NCBI GenBank assembly: GCA_031257715.1
Contig: JAIROE010000321.1
Span: forward strand, 1 to 7,878
Length of the DNA stretch: 7,878 nucleotides
Direction: 5' to 3'
Origin: Treponema sp.
GTDB lineage: Bacteria; Spirochaetota; Spirochaetia; Treponematales; Breznakiellaceae
How positions within the stretch are numbered: the first letter of the stretch is position 1; every line of letters begins with the position of its first letter. Made by a program: the position numbers and the translations under genes. The notes beneath the pieces are model-generated. The model worked only from the letters and a program-made list of their open reading frames with translations, made no database searches and was not told the DNA's origin. Shown here piece by piece: positions 4,009-7,878 of the stretch.

Positions 4009-6132
4009 TTATTCTCCGAAAATTGATTTTTTTATCCGCCTTAAAAGGCTGATCTTTCCCAGTGGAATGTGCAGAAGCTCCCCCGGAGGTTCCGCGGAAT
4101 CAAGGACGAGGATGCTTTCTCCGCCGCTTTTTTCCATGGCCGAGGGAACGCCGCGGACTTCCATTGAGTCTCCCTTGTAGGACCATTTTATTTCCACAAG
4201 CGACTTTAAGGCTATGGCCTGCCGCGCGATGTTGGACTTTCCCGCGTAGTCAAGGCCCCGCGCCTCAAGTTTCTCGTAGCGTATGGATGCGCCGTCAAGC
4301 TGTGATTCGCAGAGGATGAGGCGCCTTTCGGTGCGTAATGACAGTTCGGCCCTTTCCTCTCTGGTAAGGTTCTGTTTTTCAAGGCTTTTCCTGAAGCCCG
4401 CCATGATTTCTTCGCGCTCTTTTGTCCTCCTGGCGATGTTTTCAGGACGGGACCCGTTGGGGTTTTCGGGGGAAAGGGGCGTTTCCCCGTTTTCAAGCGC
4501 CGGAAAAAAGACCTTCGAAGTGACGCGGCCCGGCCGGGTCCCCGCGCCGTGGCGCGCGATGATGTCCACCCCGGCCTTGCGCAGGGCTTGGGCGGCCGTT
4601 TCGGTTTCGGGGGCCGGCATGCGGGACGCGGTTTCCTCTCCTTTTGTAAGCAGGTAAACGCCGGGGGCCAGGATTTTCCCGATGAGGCTCCGCAGGGGCT
4701 CCGCCTCCGCCAGGTAGCGCCGGTCCTCCGCGAGGGTAAGCACGATCCCCTCTTCAAGGGTTACTTCCCCGTAACGCTTCTCCCATTCTTTGAGCGTCCA
4801 CGCGAGGGTCTCGTTTATCCTGTTTCCCGAAAGGCGCCCCGAGAGGCCGAGCATTTCTTCCGCGCTTATGCCGCGGTCAAACCCCCTGACCGCCGAATCG
4901 CGGGTCAGTTCAAAACGAAGGGCGGCGCCCGACTCACGGACAACGGAAAAGAACGCGAGTTCAAGGGCATCGGCAAAGGTTATTCCCGGATACACGATCC
5001 ACGAGAAAGGCGCGTCCATGGCAAGAACCGCCTGCGGGCCGTGTCCGTCCGGACCGCGTCCGGCCGCGTCCGCCGCAAGCTGAAAAAGCGATGTTCCCCT
5101 TTTGATAACGAGGCCTGTCTTTTCAAGCGCGTTAAGGAAACGGTCAAAATGAATTTCCTGCCGCGCGGGAAACACGGCCGCTTCTTCCCGTTCAAGGACG
5201 AAGAGCCGGCGCCGCAGGGTCTTCAGCGGATACAGGACGCCCGCCTGGACAGAGCCGAGTATGTTGTGGAAGAAACCCGCGATGCCGCGGACGCGGCCGC
5301 GGCTGAGGTACGAGACCGGTTCGCCGAAGGGCTCTTCTTCATTTTCAAAGCAGTAGATCCCCGCGGCCCAGTATTCCTGCCTTTCCCGTGAAGAGAGCTT
5401 CCCGAAGTCCTGAAGCCGTTCCCTGTCAGGAAACAGCCTTTCCCCGTCGGTGTGCAGCAGCTCCAGCATGTAAAGCCCCCCCACAAGGAGCCCCGTGTCC
5501 ATTCCCGGAAAAATGCGGTTCCCTTCGGCAAGGATCTTCTTCCGTATCCCCCGGCTTTCCTGATCCCGAATCGCCGCCGGTTTCAAAAAACAGGGCTCCT
5601 CAAGTACAAAGGAAACGATTCCGGCGATGAGGCAGTCCCCCGGCAGGGCGGCCGCTTCCGCCGGGGGCAAAGACACGCTCTTTTCTTCGGAATGGGACGG
5701 AAAAAGGACGGCGTTGTCTCCGGCAAAAGGCAGAAGCACGCTTTCCAGTACGGGATTCAGCGCGATACGGAGCGGGCCGTCTTCGCGGAAACGGTAGATG
5801 ATGAAACGCTCTTCAAGATTAAGCAGATGATTCTGAAGTTCCGCGGCGTTCACGTCTCCGGCGAAAAAACTTTCCAGTTCTCCCGGCAGGGGCTCTCCCA
5901 GAAACGCGACGGCGGCAATGAGGACGGCGTCGGCTTCGTCGATGTAAAGGCCGGCGATCTTCCGTATGTCGTCGCGCGAAAGGAAGATCACAAGATCCTC
6001 CAGCAGCTTCTGCTTGCTGAAAGGGGTTTTGATGTTGCCGAACACGCTCCGCAGGAGTTCAAAGAAAGAGCCGTCCGGAAGGGTCATCAGGGCGGATTTC
6101 CACGCATCAACGGATCTGAACGGTTTTTTCAT
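4009..6132 (-). CDS. Helicase-associated protein (Helicase_C_3 / XPB-partner type)
   Basis: A 707-aa protein with no helicase motifs of its own: no Walker A or DExH box. Residues 1-140 are helical and may be winged-helix-like (FSKQKLLEDLVIFLSRDDIRKIAGL). Residues about 375-525 match the Helicase_C_3 (XPB/Ssl2-like) pattern: FELTRDSAVRGFDRGISAEE, then ETLAWTLKEWEKRYGEV, YLAEAEPLRS and AQALRKAGVDII. A charged helical stretch (565-600) precedes residues 636-707 (VEIKWSYKGD ... LLHIPLGKISLLRRIKKSIF), which look like a WYL/SH3-like barrel. In actinobacteria such a protein is encoded next to the XPB helicase, and the same pairing occurs here. It probably acts as DNA-binding partner of the helicase; that is inference. 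Its ATG overlaps the helicase stop (ATGA, 6132-6129), and the NYN gene starts 2 nt after its own stop. Confidence 0.82.
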   Translation of the reverse strand: MKKPFRSVDAWKSALMTLPDGSFFELLRSVFGNIKTPFSKQKLLEDLVIFLSRDDIRKIAGLYIDEADAVLIAAVAFLGEPLPGELESFFAGDVNAAELQNHLLNLEERFIIYRFREDGPLRIALNPVLESVLLPFAGDNAVLFPSHSEEKSVSLPPAEAAALPGDCLIAGIVSFVLEEPCFLKPAAIRDQESRGIRKKILAEGNRIFPGMDTGLLVGGLYMLELLHTDGERLFPDRERLQDFGKLSSRERQEYWAAGIYCFENEEEPFGEPVSYLSRGRVRGIAGFFHNILGSVQAGVLYPLKTLRRRLFVLEREEAAVFPARQEIHFDRFLNALEKTGLVIKRGTSLFQLAADAAGRGPDGHGPQAVLAMDAPFSWIVYPGITFADALELAFFSVVRESGAALRFELTRDSAVRGFDRGISAEEMLGLSGRLSGNRINETLAWTLKEWEKRYGEVTLEEGIVLTLAEDRRYLAEAEPLRSLIGKILAPGVYLLTKGEETASRMPAPETETAAQALRKAGVDIIARHGAGTRPGRVTSKVFFPALENGETPLSPENPNGSRPENIARRTKEREEIMAGFRKSLEKQNLTREERAELSLRTERRLILCESQLDGASIRYEKLEARGLDYAGKSNIARQAIALKSLVEIKWSYKGDSMEVRGVPSAMEKSGGESILVLDSAEPPGELLHIPLGKISLLRRIKKSIFGE

Positions 6133-7829
6133 GCGGGCTGTTCCACCCAGTGCTGTATGGAATATTTGTATCCCTGTTCGGCAAGGAATTTCTGCCGGTT
6201 TGCGGCGAACTCTTCTTCAACCGTGTAGCGTGAAACCAGGGTGAAGAACCACGAATTGCGGGCGGTCCCCTCCCCTCCGGCAGCGCCCTTGGGCCTGAGT
6301 ATCCTCCCCAGCCGCTGGGCCTCCTCCTGCCTGGAACCGAAAGAGCCCGAGACCTGCACCGCCATGGAGGCGTCGGGAAGATCGATGGCGAAGTTGGCAA
6401 CCCTGGAAACTACGATGATGCGCACTTCTCCCCGCTTGAAGGTGTTGTAGATGCGCTCCCGCTCCGCGTTGGGCGTTTTGCCGGTAATAATCGGCGCCCT
6501 GATGAGTTTTGCGATGGCTTCAAGCTGGGAAAGATACTGCCCTATGACGAGGATCTGATCTTCACGGTGATTTTCGACAAGCTGTTTTACGATTTCCTCC
6601 TTCCGCGGGTTTTCGCTGGCGATGCGGTATTTTTCCCGCTTGTCCGCCACGGCGTAAGGGATACGCAGTTCTTCGGGCAGATCCAGCCTGATCTCGGTAC
6701 AAAAGGCTTCGGCTATCCATCCCTTGCCTTCAAGTTCTTTCCAGGGAATATCGTAACGTTTGGGCCCCACAAGGCTGAACACGGCGTCCTCGGCCCCGTC
6801 TTCCCTGATGAGCGTCGCGGTAAGCCCCAGCCGCCTTACCGCCTGAAGTTCCGCCGTGACCCGGAAGACCGGCGCGGGAAGCAGGTGGACTTCGTCGTAG
6901 ATGATGAGCCCCCATTGCCGTTCGCGGAAAAGCCGGAAATGGGGGAAGTCCGCCTCCCGGCCGGGACGCCAGGTGATGATCTGGTAAGTGGCGATGGTAA
7001 CCGGCGCGACGGCCTTGGAATCCCCGGTATATTCGGCAATCTGGGGGGCGGTAAGCTCCGTCTTGTCCAGCAGTTCTTCTATCCATTGATGCACCGCCGC
7101 CACATTGGTGGTAAGAATAAGGGTGTTGGTTTTAAGCCACGACATGAGAGCCATTCCCACTATGGTCTTCCCCGAACCGCAGGGAAGGACCACTACCCCG
7201 TAACCCGTACCCGGCCCTCCCGAGCCGTACACGGCGCGCACCGCTTCCATCTGGTAATCGCGGGGGGTAAAGGGCCGCCCCGAGACGCTTTCTTTCCGCA
7301 AGACGACATCAAGATCCTCTCCCTTCGCCAGGGGGGCTTCGTCCTTTACCGGCCAGCCGCTGCGTATCAGTTCCCTTTTCACCGTCCCCCTGTTGACAAG
7401 GCGGAGGGTAAAGCCGCCCGGAGCTTTTGTGAGCAGCTTTGAAAGGCTCTTGACTGCGCCAATCTCCGTCCTGACGGCGTTGTCCTCTACGGCAAGAAAG
7501 AGATCGCCGTCTTCGCCGCCCGGAATGAGGCGTATTTTCCCGTAACGGGCCATGGTATCGGCAAAGCCGTCCAGTATAACGGAAGGAATGGGGAAGCGGG
7601 TGTAATCGTTCAGCGCCCCGGTGATATATTCAGGCGTAAAACCGGCGCCGGCAGCGTTCCACAGTGAAAGGGAGGTGATGCTGTACGTGTGTATATGCTC
7701 GGGGGACTTTTCCAGTTCCGCGAAAGGCAGAATGGCGGCGCGGGCTTCTTCCGCCCGGGGAGCGTGCACATCGAGGAGCAGGGTGCGATCGCTCTGAACA
7801 ATCAGGGGATTCGCCGAATCAACAGCCAT
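6129..7829 (-). CDS. XPB-type 3'-5' DNA helicase (SF2)
   Basis: A 566-aa protein, close to full-length bacterial XPB (about 550 aa). Residues 1-150 are the N-terminal damage-recognition-like region (NPLIVQSDRTLLLDVH, FAELEKSPEHIHTYSITSLS, DTMARYGKI). The helicase core follows: TPRDYQ (188-193), Walker A LPCGSGKT (215-222, Lys221), DEVH (312-315), TAT (337-339) and, directly after, IRED (341-344), the RED motif typical of XPB. The second lobe has LVIGQYLSQLE, SRVANFAIDLPDA and motif VI QRLGRILRP (505-513, Arg506, Arg509). All catalytic residues are present. XPB unwinds or translocates on DNA in repair and, in eukaryotes, in transcription start; the bacterial role is less settled. It is first gene of a coupled operon. 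I kept the ATG at 7829 because the conserved N-terminus starts there, although its ribosome site (AAAGGG, 2 nt away) is poorly placed. Confidence 0.95.
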   Translation of the reverse strand: MAVDSANPLIVQSDRTLLLDVHAPRAEEARAAILPFAELEKSPEHIHTYSITSLSLWNAAGAGFTPEYITGALNDYTRFPIPSVILDGFADTMARYGKIRLIPGGEDGDLFLAVEDNAVRTEIGAVKSLSKLLTKAPGGFTLRLVNRGTVKRELIRSGWPVKDEAPLAKGEDLDVVLRKESVSGRPFTPRDYQMEAVRAVYGSGGPGTGYGVVVLPCGSGKTIVGMALMSWLKTNTLILTTNVAAVHQWIEELLDKTELTAPQIAEYTGDSKAVAPVTIATYQIITWRPGREADFPHFRLFRERQWGLIIYDEVHLLPAPVFRVTAELQAVRRLGLTATLIREDGAEDAVFSLVGPKRYDIPWKELEGKGWIAEAFCTEIRLDLPEELRIPYAVADKREKYRIASENPRKEEIVKQLVENHREDQILVIGQYLSQLEAIAKLIRAPIITGKTPNAERERIYNTFKRGEVRIIVVSRVANFAIDLPDASMAVQVSGSFGSRQEEAQRLGRILRPKGAAGGEGTARNSWFFTLVSRYTVEEEFAANRQKFLAEQGYKYSIQHWVEQPA

Positions 7830-7838
7830 AACCCTTTC

Positions 7839-7844
7839 ATTATA
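7839..7844 (-). promoter_or_regulatory. Candidate -10 box of the helicase operon
   Basis: A perfect TATAAT on the minus strand, 9 nt before the helicase ATG. A start about 7 nt downstream would leave a leader of only a few bases, that is a nearly leaderless mRNA. I find no good -35 at the usual distance, so this may be chance. Confidence 0.35.
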
Positions 7845-7870
7845 AGAAAGAAGGAGGAAAGAGGGAAGAC

Positions 7871-7878
7871 ATGCCGCC
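7871..7878 (+). other. Possible start of a divergent plus-strand gene (cut by the edge)
   Basis: ATG at 7871 is preceded by GAGGG (5 nt before it) and by AAGGAGG at 7851-7857. Only the first two codons (Met-Pro) and part of a third are visible, so neither the gene nor its product can be judged. If real, it shares a 41-bp gap with the helicase operon. Confidence 0.3.

Noticed and set aside
4549..5391. Long plus-strand frame opposite the helicase-associated gene
   Set aside because: A GC-rich antisense shadow of a protein with recognisable family motifs.
6567..7442. 291-aa plus-strand frame opposite the helicase
   Set aside because: An antisense shadow; the minus strand carries all XPB helicase motifs.

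Overview
The window reads as a GC-rich bacterial chromosome segment. It resembles a spirochaete, possibly a Treponema-like gut spirochaete. That guess rests on the LolA and RodZ-like pair, the bacterial XPB helicase with its partner, and the dense short palindromes between genes. No rRNA or species marker confirms it.

Layout: (1) Positions 1-1116, minus strand: a short operon with lolA (430-1116) followed 13 nt later by a RodZ-like helix-turn-helix membrane protein (GTG start at 416) that runs off the left edge. A run of ten G lies in the RodZ-like reading frame. (2) Positions 1117-3208: an accessory island on the plus strand, crowded with repeats. An 84/81-bp palindromic element occurs in opposite orientation at its two ends (1205-1288 and 3091-3171). 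Between them lie a 5'-truncated fragment of a repeat protein (1447-1800), a 21-bp minisatellite of ten units, each carrying GGTACC (1816-2025), one intact gene of unknown function (2110-2781), and at least a dozen short palindromes, most with 3-nt loops. (3) Positions 3209-7829, minus strand: a tightly coupled three-gene operon, in transcription order an XPB-type 3'-5' DNA helicase, a 707-aa helicase-associated protein, and a NYN-domain putative nuclease with a C-terminal OST-HTH/LOTUS-like domain. (4) Positions 7830-7878: a short gap with a TATAAT box and possibly the first codons of a divergent gene.

How the genes relate: lolA and the RodZ-like gene both concern the cell envelope (lipoprotein transport; shape and cytoskeleton). 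The helicase operon looks like a nucleic-acid processing module in which a translocase, its partner and a putative nuclease are made together. The pairing of XPB with this partner is also known from actinobacteria; the added NYN nuclease is the less familiar part. The island between the two operons shows no transposase, so its inverted ends and palindromes suggest a non-autonomous or repeat-driven insertion. That last point is inference.
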